Assembly: GCF_002023715.1 (NCBI RefSeq)
Contig: NZ_MAHX01000018.1
Coordinates: forward strand, 186,001 to 250,000
Source: Elizabethkingia occulta
GTDB lineage: Bacteria > Bacteroidota > Bacteroidia > Flavobacteriales > Weeksellaceae
Length of the DNA: 64,000 nucleotides
Reading direction: 5' to 3'
Shown here: positions 19,658 through 28,775 of the stretch, one piece after another
How the letters are laid out: every line of letters starts with the position of its first letter
Numbering within the stretch: position 1 is the stretch's first letter
Translations under genes and position numbers: made by a program
Notes under the pieces: generated by a model
Seen by the model: only the letters and a program-made list of their open reading frames with translations
Databases searched by the model: none
Told to the model about the DNA's origin: nothing

Positions 19658-20038
19658 CTATTTTTCTTTTTCCTTACAATTCGGACAATAACCCGATACA
19701 AATGCATTAACTCCGGCGATATGATAATCTTTCGGAAGATTTACACTAATCTCTTCCGTCATGCATTTTACCTTCTTGCATTTCATACAACGGAAATGAA
19801 AATGATTGTGATCTTTTCCATCACAAGGTTTACACAATGCAAAATATTGTTTTCCTTCATCACTTATAATTCGGTGTACAATTCCGTCCTCACAAAAGCT
19901 ATTTAAAATCCTATAAATAGTAGCCCTATCTACAGTTTCCTGCAGGCGATTCTGAAACTCTTCATGACACAGTGCGCAAGGTTCCGATTCCAGAATATCC
20001 AAAACCAGCTGCTTCGATTTTGTATTTCTTTTTCCCAT
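19658..20038 (-). CDS. Fur family transcriptional regulator, probable Zur
   Basis: Protein of 126 aa. The winged-helix N-terminus includes RATIYRILNSFCEDG. The C-terminal dimerisation domain carries HNHFHFRC and two CxxC pairs (CMKCKK and CPNCKE), the structural zinc site of Fur proteins. Context favours a zinc sensor: the divergent operon encodes a ZIP transporter, and a Fur/Zur-type palindrome sits 13 bases before this start, which also suggests autoregulation. Perhaps the same protein controls the gene at 30749, which has two related boxes. Iron or peroxide sensing (Fur, PerR) is not excluded by sequence alone. Confidence 0.85.
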   Translation of the reverse strand: MGKRNTKSKQLVLDILESEPCALCHEEFQNRLQETVDRATIYRILNSFCEDGIVHRIISDEGKQYFALCKPCDGKDHNHFHFRCMKCKKVKCMTEEISVNLPKDYHIAGVNAFVSGYCPNCKEKEK

Positions 20039-20051
20039 GAATAAAAATTAA

Positions 20052-20066
20052 TGCGACAATGTTGCA
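20052..20066. promoter_or_regulatory. Zur/Fur-type box between divergent fur-family gene and ZIP operon
   Basis: TGCGACAATGTTGCA is palindromic in the pattern TGC-ACA-TGT-GCA. It covers the TTG that would be the -33 element of the + promoter (22 bases before TAAATTTG) and lies 13 bases before the minus-strand regulator start. Closely related sequences occur at 30652 and 30690. Confidence 0.65.
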
Positions 20067-20086
20067 ATATTAGCGATTTTTTTTAA

Positions 20087-20094
20087 TAAATTTG
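20087..20094 (+). promoter_or_regulatory. Bacteroidota -7 element of methyltransferase-ZIP operon
   Basis: TAAATTTG, exact match to TAnnTTTG, 25 bases before the ATG at 20119. A TTG at 20062-20064 gives a plausible -33 element inside the Zur-like box. Confidence 0.65.
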
Positions 20095-20118
20095 CATACT
20101 ATTAAAAATTAAAACAGA

Positions 20119-20841
20119 ATGGATTGGTTCGAAAGTTGGTTCAATACCCCGTATTATCATATTTTATATAAAGACAGGGACTTTGTTGAAGCCGAAAATT
20201 TCATTGATAAGCTGCTGGCAGAAATCAAATTACCACAACATTCTACGATTATAGACCTGGCATGTGGCCATGGAAGACACTCTGTATATCTTAATCAAAA
20301 AGGTTATAATGTATTGGGCCTCGATTTATCCGAAGCCAGTATAAGTTTCGATAAACAATTCGAAAACGAAACACTAAGCTTCCGTGTACATGACATGAGA
20401 AATCCTATTCAGGGTGAGAAAGTAGATGCTGTGATGAATCTCTTTACAAGTTTTGGGTATTTTGACCAGGACGATGATGATGAAAAGGTTTTCGAATCTG
20501 TAGCGCAGGCATTAAAACCTGGTGGATTATTTGTCCTGGATTTCCTGAATGCAGATTATGTAAAGCATACTCTGGTCTCTGAATCATTAACGGTAAAAGA
20601 TAATATCTCTTTCAGTATTCACAAAAAGATTGATAACAACAGAGTTATAAAGGACATCCGTTTTAGTGACAATGGTCAGGATTTCCATTATGAAGAGAAA
20701 GTAAAGCTTCACTCCTTTGAAAAATTAAAATCGCTGGCAGAAAAACATCAGCTTTCTTATGTTATCAGGTGGGGAGATTATCAGCTAGGGACATTATCCG
20801 AAAATTCACCGCGTTGTATTATATTATTCCAGAAAAAATAA
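20119..20841 (+). CDS. Class I SAM-dependent methyltransferase
   Basis: Protein of 240 aa with SAM-binding motif I in IIDLACGHGRHSVYL, the motif II acidic residue in LGLDLSE, and LKPGGLFVLDF as motif IV/V. This is the small-molecule methyltransferase fold (UbiE/Methyltransf_25-like); the substrate is unknown. Its stop is immediately followed by the ZIP transporter ATG (TAAATG), so the two are translationally linked and share the Zur-boxed promoter. A link of the methyltransferase to zinc is suggested only by this arrangement. Confidence 0.85.
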   Translation: MDWFESWFNTPYYHILYKDRDFVEAENFIDKLLAEIKLPQHSTIIDLACGHGRHSVYLNQKGYNVLGLDLSEASISFDKQFENETLSFRVHDMRNPIQGEKVDAVMNLFTSFGYFDQDDDDEKVFESVAQALKPGGLFVLDFLNADYVKHTLVSESLTVKDNISFSIHKKIDNNRVIKDIRFSDNGQDFHYEEKVKLHSFEKLKSLAEKHQLSYVIRWGDYQLGTLSENSPRCIILFQKK

Positions 20842-21534
20842 ATGGTTTATTTACTTCTTATACTCAGCGTCCTTTCAGGTATTACCTTAGGATTTTATTT
20901 CGGCAGACAGCAGAAGTTTGCCAAAAGATTGCTCATACTAAGTGCCGGCTTTTTGCTCAGCATGACAGTTATGGAAGTATTTCCGGTTGTATTTCAGACT
21001 CCTTCACACAATATAGGGATGTGGATTCTGGGTGGTGTAATCCTGCAATTAATACTGGAAAGCCTTACCAAAGGTTTTGAGCACGGCCATTTTCATCACC
21101 ATGAAGAAGAGAAACAAATCTTCCCGATGGCGCTTATTGCCGGAATGTTCATCCATGCTTTTATAGAAGGGATACCTTTAAGCAAAATGCCGCATACGAT
21201 AACACCTTATTTGCAGGGAATACTGGTACATAATATTCCTATATCTTTTGTGATGGGAGCCTTTCTGCTTAACGGCAGTTATAACAAAAAAATCGCATGG
21301 ACAGTAATCGGATTATTTGCATTAGCATCACCGCTCGGAATGCTTCTGGGTCAATATTTTAGTCCGGATTATCAAATCTATATCTTAGCAATAGTAAGTG
21401 GTATTTTCCTTCATATATCATCTGTTATTATTTTTGAAGGCAATAAAAACCACAAACTGGATTTGGAAAAAATAGCATTAGTACTATTGGGAATAGGCAT
21501 TGCTTACGTAGGGCATCTTTTCCATCACCACTAG
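20842..21534 (+). CDS. ZIP family metal transporter
   Basis: Inner-membrane metal uptake protein of 230 aa with about eight hydrophobic segments. A His-rich cytoplasmic loop (EHGHFHHHEEE) follows the third segment. The metal path motifs are in MFIHAFIEGIPL (TM4) and LVHNIPISFVMG (TM5). ZIP proteins carry Zn2+ and sometimes Fe2+ or Mn2+ into the cytoplasm. Expression from a promoter overlapped by a Zur-like box next to a Fur-family gene supports zinc. It ends in GHLFHHH and is followed by a strong bidirectional terminator. Confidence 0.88.
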   Translation: MVYLLLILSVLSGITLGFYFGRQQKFAKRLLILSAGFLLSMTVMEVFPVVFQTPSHNIGMWILGGVILQLILESLTKGFEHGHFHHHEEEKQIFPMALIAGMFIHAFIEGIPLSKMPHTITPYLQGILVHNIPISFVMGAFLLNGSYNKKIAWTVIGLFALASPLGMLLGQYFSPDYQIYILAIVSGIFLHISSVIIFEGNKNHKLDLEKIALVLLGIGIAYVGHLFHHH

Positions 21535-21560
21535 ATTTATAGACTTTATTACGGTTTTAT

Positions 21561-21597
21561 AAAAAAATCCTGCAAAATAATTTTGCAGGATTTTTTT
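21561..21597. terminator. Bidirectional terminator between ZIP and OmpP1-like genes
   Basis: A run of A, then stem ATCCTGCAAAA / TTTTGCAGGAT, then a run of T; it works for both converging genes. Confidence 0.85.
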
Positions 21598-21614
21598 ATA
21601 TAGTAAAGATTTTA

Positions 21615-23027
21615 TTAAAATCTGTATCCTAATGTGATAAAGATATTGTTTTGCTGGTTCTTCACTGCAGAAACTATTGATGCATCAAGATTTGTTCCAC
21701 CGCTTACAACACTCTTATCTAATGTTGCATAACTTCCACCAAGGAATGGATTATTGTAATCATATTTCACGTTCTGATATGCCGCATCGATATAGAACGA
21801 ACGGAAATCATAACCAATCCCTAAACCTAATGTATTTCTTTTACCTACATATAAGTTATTAAAAGATTCTTTACTACCACTAGTAGTCAAAAGAGATCCT
21901 TTATCAAACGGATTATTTGCAAAAGCATAACCTGCTCTCAAACGTAATCCCTCAAATCTATATTCAGCTCCAACTTTAAATTCAGATAGGCTTTTAGAAG
22001 AATCACTAAAGAAATTATTCAACTGATCGTTTACTGAACTAGATGTTGTGTATTTAGGCTTAGAGATTCCTATTGTATAATCTACGTTAAATGCAAAATC
22101 CTTAGATGGAATTAATGCTGCACTGAAAGTAGCTTTTGCCGGAGATCGGAAATCTCTACGCTCATTATAGATATCAACTGACGTGATAGGTCCGTTATCT
22201 TGAGAAACAGAATATTGTGTATAGGCTCTATCTATATTCCACCATGTCGGCGATTCTAAAGATGCTCCTAAACGGAATTCATTTGTAATTTTCCCAATAA
22301 TCCCGGCAGAAATAGAGAATCCACTTGAAGATTCAGTATATGGTGAAAACTGTTTATCATATACAACACTAGATTTATCTGAAGCAAAAACTCCTCGGAA
22401 AGAATCACCCTGATCAAGATCCGCAGTATGGAAATTAAGCCCCATACCTACATAGATTTTGTTGTTATAGTTACCACCTACTGTAAGGTTGGTTTTTGTT
22501 AAATGACCTGTTCTGTTATATCCATGACCATCATACATTTCACTATCAGTGAATTGTTGTCCTTGTCTCATTCTTTGTACGCTCCTTGAAATACTTTGAT
22601 CTCCTGGTGTTTCTACATAATCATCCAAATTCTGATTTATATAGCTCATCCCAATATTTACAAACTTCCAGTTGCTTCCGGAAAGAGGAAATGATAACAC
22701 TCCACCTAACTGATTAAGATTTGTATTATTTTTCTTATATGAAAGACTCGAATTATTTAATGTTGATGTATTTTTATAAGAATTGATACCTAGTGTTCCC
22801 TGAAAATCACCCGTAATATATACTCCAATACCTGCAGGGTTAACACTAACGGCAGAAACATCTCCACCTATAGCTCCCATAGATCCGGCCATACCCATAT
22901 ATTTAGCAGTTCCTTGTGTCATATTGTTACCATAAACAGTAGCTGCATTCCGAATTTCCGAAACATCCTGAGCGTGCAGAAACAATGCCGCAGGAAGGCT
23001 CATTAACAAAACTATTTTTTTATGCAT
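21615..23027 (-). CDS. OmpP1/FadL-like outer-membrane transporter
   Basis: Outer-membrane protein of 470 aa with signal peptide KKIVLLMSLPAALFLHAQ. The sequence NAATVYGNNMTQGTAKYMGM then VSVNPAGIGVY matches the conserved N-terminal region of Bacteroidota OmpP1/FadL-type proteins (NPA motif), often annotated as hemin receptors. The remainder alternates in barrel fashion and ends ITLGYRF with the terminal Phe of outer-membrane proteins. FadL relatives import hydrophobic compounds; the substrate here is unknown. It starts 63 bases after the lipoprotein gene and is probably co-transcribed with it. Confidence 0.82.
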   Translation of the reverse strand: MHKKIVLLMSLPAALFLHAQDVSEIRNAATVYGNNMTQGTAKYMGMAGSMGAIGGDVSAVSVNPAGIGVYITGDFQGTLGINSYKNTSTLNNSSLSYKKNNTNLNQLGGVLSFPLSGSNWKFVNIGMSYINQNLDDYVETPGDQSISRSVQRMRQGQQFTDSEMYDGHGYNRTGHLTKTNLTVGGNYNNKIYVGMGLNFHTADLDQGDSFRGVFASDKSSVVYDKQFSPYTESSSGFSISAGIIGKITNEFRLGASLESPTWWNIDRAYTQYSVSQDNGPITSVDIYNERRDFRSPAKATFSAALIPSKDFAFNVDYTIGISKPKYTTSSSVNDQLNNFFSDSSKSLSEFKVGAEYRFEGLRLRAGYAFANNPFDKGSLLTTSGSKESFNNLYVGKRNTLGLGIGYDFRSFYIDAAYQNVKYDYNNPFLGGSYATLDKSVVSGGTNLDASIVSAVKNQQNNIFITLGYRF

Positions 23028-23090
23028 CTTTATTTTCTTTAACTATTTTAATATTATACTATATCCGTAATATTTGATAAGACTGCGGGA

Positions 23091-24014
23091 TTATCTTCTT
23101 CCCCCAGATCTGAAGCCGCCTCCGCCGCCGCCAGAACTTCCTGCTGATCCTCCGCCAAAGCCACCGCCGCCTCTGCCACCAGTACTGAAGCCATTATTAC
23201 TTCTAAAACCTGAGTCAGAAGGTCTGTTATTCCAACCTTGTTGAGATTGAGGCATCTGATTTTGTGAACGATCACGGAAGCCAGAATTTCTAAAGCCATT
23301 GTTAGAACGATCCTGGTATCCGTTGCCATTATTCCCACGGAAACTTCCATTGCTATAACTACCATTATTATTACGGAAACCATTTCTGCTTCTGTCTATA
23401 TAATCAGCATCTCTGTTTCTATATCTAGGCGCATAATAGCCGCCACCAGCCCACGGGCGGTAGTAACCTCCCCAATAATGAGGTCTGTATGCATAATAAG
23501 GATAACCCCAGAACGGATCGTAGAATCCGCCCATACCCCAGCCATAAGAAGCGCCCCAGCCAAAACCTAGACCACCATAGTATGGTCCATAGAATGGAGA
23601 TCTCCATCCACCCCAACCATAAGGATAGCCCCAACCGCCATAATAGCTGTTGTTGGTATAATAGGTTTGTGTTCCGGTAAAGTCACCCCAATCGGAATCA
23701 GTTTTTTTATTACCCCAGTTCTGGTATTTTGTTTGTTGTTTTTTCTGATTGTACTGGCTTTGTCTTACAATACTGGTATCATAAGATTCATCCTCATCGT
23801 CACCATATGAATAATAGCCACCTACCTGATTACCGGCTGTTCTTGTGTCATATTGTGGCACAGTATCTCTACTCGGATCATAATAGGCCCCGTCTGTCTC
23901 AGAATATCCGTTCATATAAGCACCGCATGAGGTTAAAAGTCCCAATGCAGACGCTCCCAGCAACACATTGCTTTTCAGCAGTTTGCCCATACCAATTATA
24001 GTTTTATTTTTCAT
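23091..24014 (-). CDS. Tyr/Gly-rich lipoprotein
   Basis: Protein of 307 aa with a lipobox in LLGASALGLLTSCGAY, so it is probably lipid-anchored. Residues about 120-200 are a low-complexity Tyr/Gly/Trp-rich tract (WGYPYGWGGWRSPFYGPYY type), followed by Asn/Arg/Gly-rich repeats (NNGYQDRSNNGFR type) and a Gly/Ser-rich C-terminus. It is not an enzyme, although relatives beside proS have sometimes been labelled prolyl-tRNA synthetase by neighbourhood. The role is unknown; a surface or periplasmic structural part linked to the OmpP1-like protein encoded next is plausible. Confidence 0.75.
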   Translation of the reverse strand: MKNKTIIGMGKLLKSNVLLGASALGLLTSCGAYMNGYSETDGAYYDPSRDTVPQYDTRTAGNQVGGYYSYGDDEDESYDTSIVRQSQYNQKKQQTKYQNWGNKKTDSDWGDFTGTQTYYTNNSYYGGWGYPYGWGGWRSPFYGPYYGGLGFGWGASYGWGMGGFYDPFWGYPYYAYRPHYWGGYYRPWAGGGYYAPRYRNRDADYIDRSRNGFRNNNGSYSNGSFRGNNGNGYQDRSNNGFRNSGFRDRSQNQMPQSQQGWNNRPSDSGFRSNNGFSTGGRGGGGFGGGSAGSSGGGGGGFRSGGRR

Positions 24015-24041
24015 GATAATTACAGAGCTTAATTTTATTAA

Positions 24042-24049
24042 TATATTTG
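24042..24049 (+). promoter_or_regulatory. Bacteroidota -7 element upstream of proS
   Basis: TATATTTG, exact TAnnTTTG, giving a leader of about 105 bases to the proS ATG. Confidence 0.4.
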
Positions 24050-24162
24050 CAAAATGAATTGCTAAAATTATACCAAATTATACAAAATCAATGGTATAAA
24101 ATTACAATTTATTATTTAGATAATTTTTTCTAAAAAAAGTTAAATTAATTGAGATACGCAAT

Positions 24163-25638
24163 ATGGCAAAATTAACTTCAAGAGCTGAAGATTATAGCAA
24201 GTGGTACAACGAGTTAGTGGTAAAAGCAGATTTAGCAGAAAACTCTGGTGTCAGAGGATGTATGGTTATTAAACCGTACGGTTATGCAATCTGGGAAAAA
24301 ATGAGAGATGAGATGGACAGAATGTTCAAAGAAACAGGCCATCAGAATGCTTACTTCCCCATTTTCGTGCCCAAAAGCTTGTTTGAAGCTGAAGAAAAAA
24401 ATGCAGAAGGCTTTGCCAAAGAGTGTGCAGTAGTTACCCACTACAGATTAAAAAGCGATCCTAATAATCCGGGAAAACTAATTGTAGATCCTGAGGCTAA
24501 GCTTGAAGAAGAACTTATTGTAAGACCAACTTCTGAAGCTATCATCTGGAATACCTATAAGAACTGGATTCAGTCTTACAGAGATTTACCTATACTAATT
24601 AACCAATGGGCAAATGTTGTTCGTTGGGAAATGAGAACTCGTTTGTTCCTAAGAACAGCTGAATTCTTGTGGCAAGAGGGGCATACTGCTCACGCTACAA
24701 AAGATGAAGCTGTTGAAGAAACAGAAAAAATGCTTGGCGTGTATGCAGACTTTGCAGAAAGATTTATGGCTATCCCGGTTGTACAAGGTTACAAAACGGA
24801 GAGTGAAAGATTCGCCGGTGCTGATGAAACTTACTGTATCGAAGCAATGATGCAGGATGGAAAAGCATTACAAGCGGGTACATCTCACTTCCTGGGACAA
24901 AACTTTGCAAAAGCATTTGATGTAAAGTTCACAAACAGAGAAGGAAAACAAGAGTTTGCATGGGCTACTTCATGGGGAACTTCTACCCGTCTTATGGGAG
25001 CGTTAATTATGACACACTCCGATGACAACGGATTAGTACTTCCTCCTAGCTTAGCTCCAATTCCGGTTGTTATTGTTCCTATCCACAGAACGGATGAGCA
25101 GTTGGCACAAATCGGAGATGTTGCAGATGATATCATTGCTAAATTAAAAGCAAAAGGAATCTATGTGAAATATGATGACAGAAACGAATACAAACCAGGT
25201 TGGAAATTTGCCGAGTACGAACTAAAAGGTGTACCAGTAAGAGTGGCAATTGGTCCTAAAGATCTGGAAAACCAGACTGTGGAAGTAGCACGTCGCGATA
25301 CTCTAACTAAGGAAATTGCTCCGATTGAAGGTTTAGATCAGTATATTACAGATTTGCTTCAGACAATCCAACAGGATATTTTCAACAAAGCAAAATCTTT
25401 CAGAGACGAACATATTACCAAAGTAGATACCTATGAAGAATTCAAAAAGGTATTAGAAGAAAAAGGAGGATTTATCTCTGCACACTGGGACGGAACTCCG
25501 GAAGAAGAGGAGCAGATTAAAGACGAAACTAAAGCTACCATCAGATGTATTCCTTTGGATGCAAAAGAGGAAGACGGAGTTTCCCTTATCACCGGTAAGC
25601 CATCTAAAAGAAGAGTATTATTTGCAAAAGCATATTAA
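24163..25638 (+). CDS. proS: Prolyl-tRNA synthetase, short (archaeal/eukaryotic-like) type
   Basis: Class II aminoacyl-tRNA synthetase, 491 aa, charging tRNA-Pro with proline. The catalytic domain carries [14 protein letters not shown] at the N-terminus, motif 2 in [20 protein letters not shown] and the proline-site region [24 protein letters not shown] (key: [13 protein letters not shown]). An anticodon-binding domain ([11 protein letters not shown]) and a C-terminal extension ending AKAY follow. Length and motif spacing fit the type that lacks the inserted editing domain of E. coli ProS; this type is usual in Bacteroidota. Confidence 0.96.
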   Translation: MAKLTSRAEDYSKWYNELVVKADLAENSGVRGCMVIKPYGYAIWEKMRDEMDRMFKETGHQNAYFPIFVPKSLFEAEEKNAEGFAKECAVVTHYRLKSDPNNPGKLIVDPEAKLEEELIVRPTSEAIIWNTYKNWIQSYRDLPILINQWANVVRWEMRTRLFLRTAEFLWQEGHTAHATKDEAVEETEKMLGVYADFAERFMAIPVVQGYKTESERFAGADETYCIEAMMQDGKALQAGTSHFLGQNFAKAFDVKFTNREGKQEFAWATSWGTSTRLMGALIMTHSDDNGLVLPPSLAPIPVVIVPIHRTDEQLAQIGDVADDIIAKLKAKGIYVKYDDRNEYKPGWKFAEYELKGVPVRVAIGPKDLENQTVEVARRDTLTKEIAPIEGLDQYITDLLQTIQQDIFNKAKSFRDEHITKVDTYEEFKKVLEEKGGFISAHWDGTPEEEEQIKDETKATIRCIPLDAKEEDGVSLITGKPSKRRVLFAKAY

Positions 25639-25658
25639 TAAAATTCTATAAATATCAT

Positions 25659-25693
25659 AAAAAAGACACTTCTCTTCAGAAGTGTCTTTTTTT
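25659..25693 (+). terminator. Rho-independent terminator after proS
   Basis: Stem AAAGACACTTCT / AGAAGTGTCTTT with CTTC loop, flanked by A and T runs. Confidence 0.85.
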
Positions 25694-25847
25694 ATAAATT
25701 ATAAGCTGATCTGCTAAAGCAAAGAACAGTATACAGTACGCCTTCACAATAAAAGTGAGATGAAAAAAACTTATTTTTAATTCACGATTCTATATTAAAA
25801 TATTCTTAAAGTTTCATTTTCAGCAATTTAATTGAAAAAAAATTACT

Positions 25848-25855
25848 TATTTTTG
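25848..25855 (+). promoter_or_regulatory. Bacteroidota -7 element of DUF937-OmpA gene
   Basis: TATTTTTG, exact TAnnTTTG, 27 bases before the ATG at 25883. Confidence 0.5.
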
Positions 25856-25882
25856 ATATATTAACTTTTAAACTAAACTATT

Positions 25883-27205
25883 ATGTCTGTAAACATTATT
25901 GATCTTGTAAAAAATTATCTTTCACCTGGCGTAGTATCCCAGACAGCTACTCAGCTTGGAGAAAGCGAATCCGGAGTATCTAAAGCAATCAGTGCTTTTC
26001 TTCCGGTACTAGTTGGTGGTATTGCCGATAAAGCAGGGAGTACTCCCGGACTATTAGACCAACTAAAGGGACTGGCTTCCAGCGGAATTCTTTCCAGCTT
26101 AGGATCTGGATCCGGCAGTGGCAATTCTGTAGTATCTGGTATTGTATCTTCTATTTTTGGAGATAAAATCGGCGGTATTCTTTCTTCAGTATCAAGTTTT
26201 GCCGGTATCAAAGAATCGTCTGCACAGTCTCTTTTAGGACTGACATCTGATGCAACTTTAGGTACTATTGGCAAGTATGCTGCAGATAACAATCTTGATG
26301 AATCCGGATTTACAAACCTTCTTTCAGGCCAAAAAAGCTGGATTTCTTCTTTATTACCAGCAGGACTTTCATTAGGTGCCTTAGGTTTAGGTGGTGTTTT
26401 CAGCGGACTTGGAGAGAAAGCTGAAGATGTAAAGGAGGCTGTTACTGAAAAAATTGAAGACATTAAAAATGTATTTACAGGAAATGAAGAAACTCCTGAA
26501 GTTACCAGATCCGGAAATACATATACTCCGCCGCCTGCAGGAAATAACGGTGGTGGTGGTTCAGTATGGAAATGGTTGTTGCCATTGATTCTTTTAGGAC
26601 TAATAGGCTGGTTCCTGTGGAAGCAGTGTAAAGCAAAAGAAAGCTCTACAACAACAGTTACAACTACGGAAAGTACTTCTTCAGGTACTACACCTCAGGA
26701 TAGTGCAAAAACAAGCACAACAACGACCACTAAAGAAACGACTACAATTGATGTAAAAGGAGCTTCTCTTCAAGGCTTTAAAGGTGGTATGGAAGAAAGT
26801 ATGGTTAACTTCCTGAACTCCGGAAAATATGCTACTACTGATGACGAAGCGCTAAAAACGACATGGTATAACTTCGATAATGTTAATTTTGTAATTGGTA
26901 AAGCTGATCAACTTGAGGCTGGTTCTGAGGGACAAATCCAAAATATAGCAACCATCCTGAAAGCGTTCCCTGATGCTAAAATTAAAATCGGAGGTTACAC
27001 AGATAAAACAGGAAATGAGGCTAACAACCTGAAACTATCTCAGGACAGAGCTAACTTCATCAAAGCTGAGCTAACAAAATTAGGTGTTGGCGGACAAATC
27101 CTTGAAGCAAAAGGCTACGGAAGCGAGCACGCTACAGTTGCTGCAACTGCATCTAACGAAGAAAGAGCTGTTGACAGAAAAATGGCTGTGAGATTTGCAA
27201 AATAA
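25883..27205 (+). CDS. DUF937 and OmpA-domain membrane protein
   Basis: Protein of 440 aa. Residues 1-150 form a helical DUF937-type domain (SVNIIDLVKNYLSPGVVSQ, then SKAISAFLPVLVGGIADKAG). A Gly/Ser-rich linker and an acidic helix follow, then one membrane segment at about 228-246 (WKWLLPLILLGLIGWFLW). A Thr/Ser-rich linker leads to a C-terminal OmpA peptidoglycan-binding domain (about 325-440; IKIGGYTDKTGN and NLKLSQDRANFIKAEL). There is no signal peptide, so DUF937 probably faces the cytoplasm and OmpA the periplasm, linking an inner component to the cell wall. The exact role is unknown. It has its own promoter and terminator. Confidence 0.85.
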   Translation: MSVNIIDLVKNYLSPGVVSQTATQLGESESGVSKAISAFLPVLVGGIADKAGSTPGLLDQLKGLASSGILSSLGSGSGSGNSVVSGIVSSIFGDKIGGILSSVSSFAGIKESSAQSLLGLTSDATLGTIGKYAADNNLDESGFTNLLSGQKSWISSLLPAGLSLGALGLGGVFSGLGEKAEDVKEAVTEKIEDIKNVFTGNEETPEVTRSGNTYTPPPAGNNGGGGSVWKWLLPLILLGLIGWFLWKQCKAKESSTTTVTTTESTSSGTTPQDSAKTSTTTTTKETTTIDVKGASLQGFKGGMEESMVNFLNSGKYATTDDEALKTTWYNFDNVNFVIGKADQLEAGSEGQIQNIATILKAFPDAKIKIGGYTDKTGNEANNLKLSQDRANFIKAELTKLGVGGQILEAKGYGSEHATVAATASNEERAVDRKMAVRFAK

Positions 27206-27225
27206 TCATCTCATTTACAATACTT

Positions 27226-27251
27226 AACCGCTCATGATGAGCGGTTTTTTT
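27226..27251 (+). terminator. Rho-independent terminator after DUF937-OmpA gene
   Basis: Stem AACCGCTCAT / ATGAGCGGTT followed by seven T. Confidence 0.85.
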
Positions 27252-27262
27252 ATGTTCAATTC

Positions 27263-27291
27263 TTTGTTTTTAGATTATTTTAGTAATTTTG
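27263..27291 (+). promoter_or_regulatory. Full Bacteroidota promoter of Nramp gene
   Basis: TTTG at 27263-27266, 17-base spacer, then TAATTTTG at 27284-27291: both elements match the Flavobacterium consensus with ideal spacing. The ATG follows 27 bases later. No recognisable metal-regulator box was seen. Confidence 0.7.
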
Positions 27292-27318
27292 TTAGATTAA
27301 ACTAACTTTCCATTTTTA

Positions 27319-28716
27319 ATGACAGATAAATCTCTTCACGAAATACACGAAACAATTGATACCAAAAAACTTACCGGATGGAGACGGATTCTTAGTTTTT
27401 TCGGCCCTGCACTTTTAGTTAGTATTGGCTATATGGACCCTGGTAACTGGGCAACAGACCTGGAAGCTGGTTCCAGATTTGGCTACAAACTATTATTTGT
27501 GCTTCTGCTTTCTAATCTTATGGCCCTGGTATTACAAAGTCTTTCAGCAAGGCTGGGTATTGTAAAGAGAAAGGACTTAGCACAGATTAATAAAACAATA
27601 TATCCCCGAAAACTTAATTTCATTCTTTATATTCTGGCAGAAATAGCCATTATTGCAACTGATCTGGCAGAAGTACTCGGGATGGCGCTCGGTCTGAAAC
27701 TCTTGTTCGGGATAGATCTTATCTGGGGAGTACTTATTACTTTTGTTGACACTTTATTAATACTGTATCTGCAAAAATTGGGTGTAAGAAAAATTGAAAG
27801 TTTTATCCTTGGACTCATCTTCATTATTGCCGGCGCATTTGTTTTTCAACTTATTCTTTCGCAACCGGATATAGCCAGCATTACCGGGGGATTGGTTCCC
27901 AAGAAGCTAAGTACTGAAGAGCTTTACATATCCATAGGGATTATTGGTGCTACAGTAATGCCACACAACTTGTACCTTCACTCTTCCCTTGTGCAGTCCC
28001 GTAAAATAAATGATGATGAAAAAAGCATTAAAGAATCGCTGAAATACAATTTCTGGGACTCTGCAATCTCATTGAACTTTGCCTTCTTTGTGAATGCAGC
28101 AATTCTTATTCTGGCTGCCAGCACATTTCATAATTCAGGAAATCAGGAACTCAACTCCATTACTGATGCTTACAAAATGTTGGCTCCAGTTCTGAATAAT
28201 AATTTTGCACCAATTGCATTTGCTGTTGCACTAATTGCTGCCGGACAGTCCTCTACCGTTACAGGAACCCTGGCAGGGCAGATTGTTATGGAAGGTTATC
28301 TGAATATTAAAATCAACCCATTTATTCGTCAGCTAATTACCAGATTACTGGCTATTATTCCATCAATATTGGTAATCATTCTCTATGGAGATGACAAATC
28401 GGAATCACTATTGGTTTTCTCCCAGGTAATATTGAGCTTACAACTAAGCTTTGCCATTATACCTCTTATCTTTAGTGTAAGCTCTGAAAAGATTATGAAG
28501 AACTTCAGAATCGGCCTACCACTAAGGATTACATCCTGGGGAATAGCGATACTCATATGCGGACTTAATCTGTTTTGGCTGGTATCCTATACTTTCGAAG
28601 GCTTCAGCAATCTTTCTTTTGGTATAAAACTATTGCATATTCTCGGAATTGTGGCATTTATCACGCTTCTGTTTTATACATGTTATTATCCTCTTAAAAA
28701 GGAAAAATCTGCCTAA
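27319..28716 (+). CDS. Nramp family divalent metal transporter (MntH-like)
   Basis: Inner-membrane protein of 465 aa with about 11 hydrophobic segments. It has the Nramp metal-site motif of TM1 in SIGYMDPGNWATD and the TM6 counterpart IGATVMPHNLYLHSSL. The family imports Mn2+ and Fe2+ using the proton gradient. The conserved Met of MPHN is the soft ligand that selects transition metals over Ca2+ and Mg2+. It is monocistronic by position: terminator upstream, own promoter, and an independent promoter element before grpE. Confidence 0.92.
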   Translation: MTDKSLHEIHETIDTKKLTGWRRILSFFGPALLVSIGYMDPGNWATDLEAGSRFGYKLLFVLLLSNLMALVLQSLSARLGIVKRKDLAQINKTIYPRKLNFILYILAEIAIIATDLAEVLGMALGLKLLFGIDLIWGVLITFVDTLLILYLQKLGVRKIESFILGLIFIIAGAFVFQLILSQPDIASITGGLVPKKLSTEELYISIGIIGATVMPHNLYLHSSLVQSRKINDDEKSIKESLKYNFWDSAISLNFAFFVNAAILILAASTFHNSGNQELNSITDAYKMLAPVLNNNFAPIAFAVALIAAGQSSTVTGTLAGQIVMEGYLNIKINPFIRQLITRLLAIIPSILVIILYGDDKSESLLVFSQVILSLQLSFAIIPLIFSVSSEKIMKNFRIGLPLRITSWGIAILICGLNLFWLVSYTFEGFSNLSFGIKLLHILGIVAFITLLFYTCYYPLKKEKSA

Positions 28717-28740
28717 ATGTCCTAAAATATATTTTGGCGT

Positions 28741-28748
28741 TATCTTTG
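28741..28748 (+). promoter_or_regulatory. Bacteroidota -7 element of grpE-dnaJ
   Basis: TATCTTTG, exact TAnnTTTG, 28 bases before the grpE ATG. No CIRCE-type heat-shock element was seen. Confidence 0.55.
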
Positions 28749-28775
28749 CGAAAATGACTTTAAAATATATCAGTA

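Noticed and set aside
23054-23383. Minus-strand frame overlapping the Tyr/Gly-rich lipoprotein
   Set aside because: Alternate frame of repetitive Gly/Asn codons; the lipoprotein frame has a signal peptide and lipobox.
23091-24014. Prolyl-tRNA synthetase label sometimes given to this lipoprotein type
   Set aside because: No class II synthetase motifs; the true proS lies at 24163-25638.
25951-26463. 170-codon minus-strand frame inside the DUF937-OmpA gene
   Set aside because: Composition is a shadow of the Ser/Gly-rich plus-strand protein; no start context or family.
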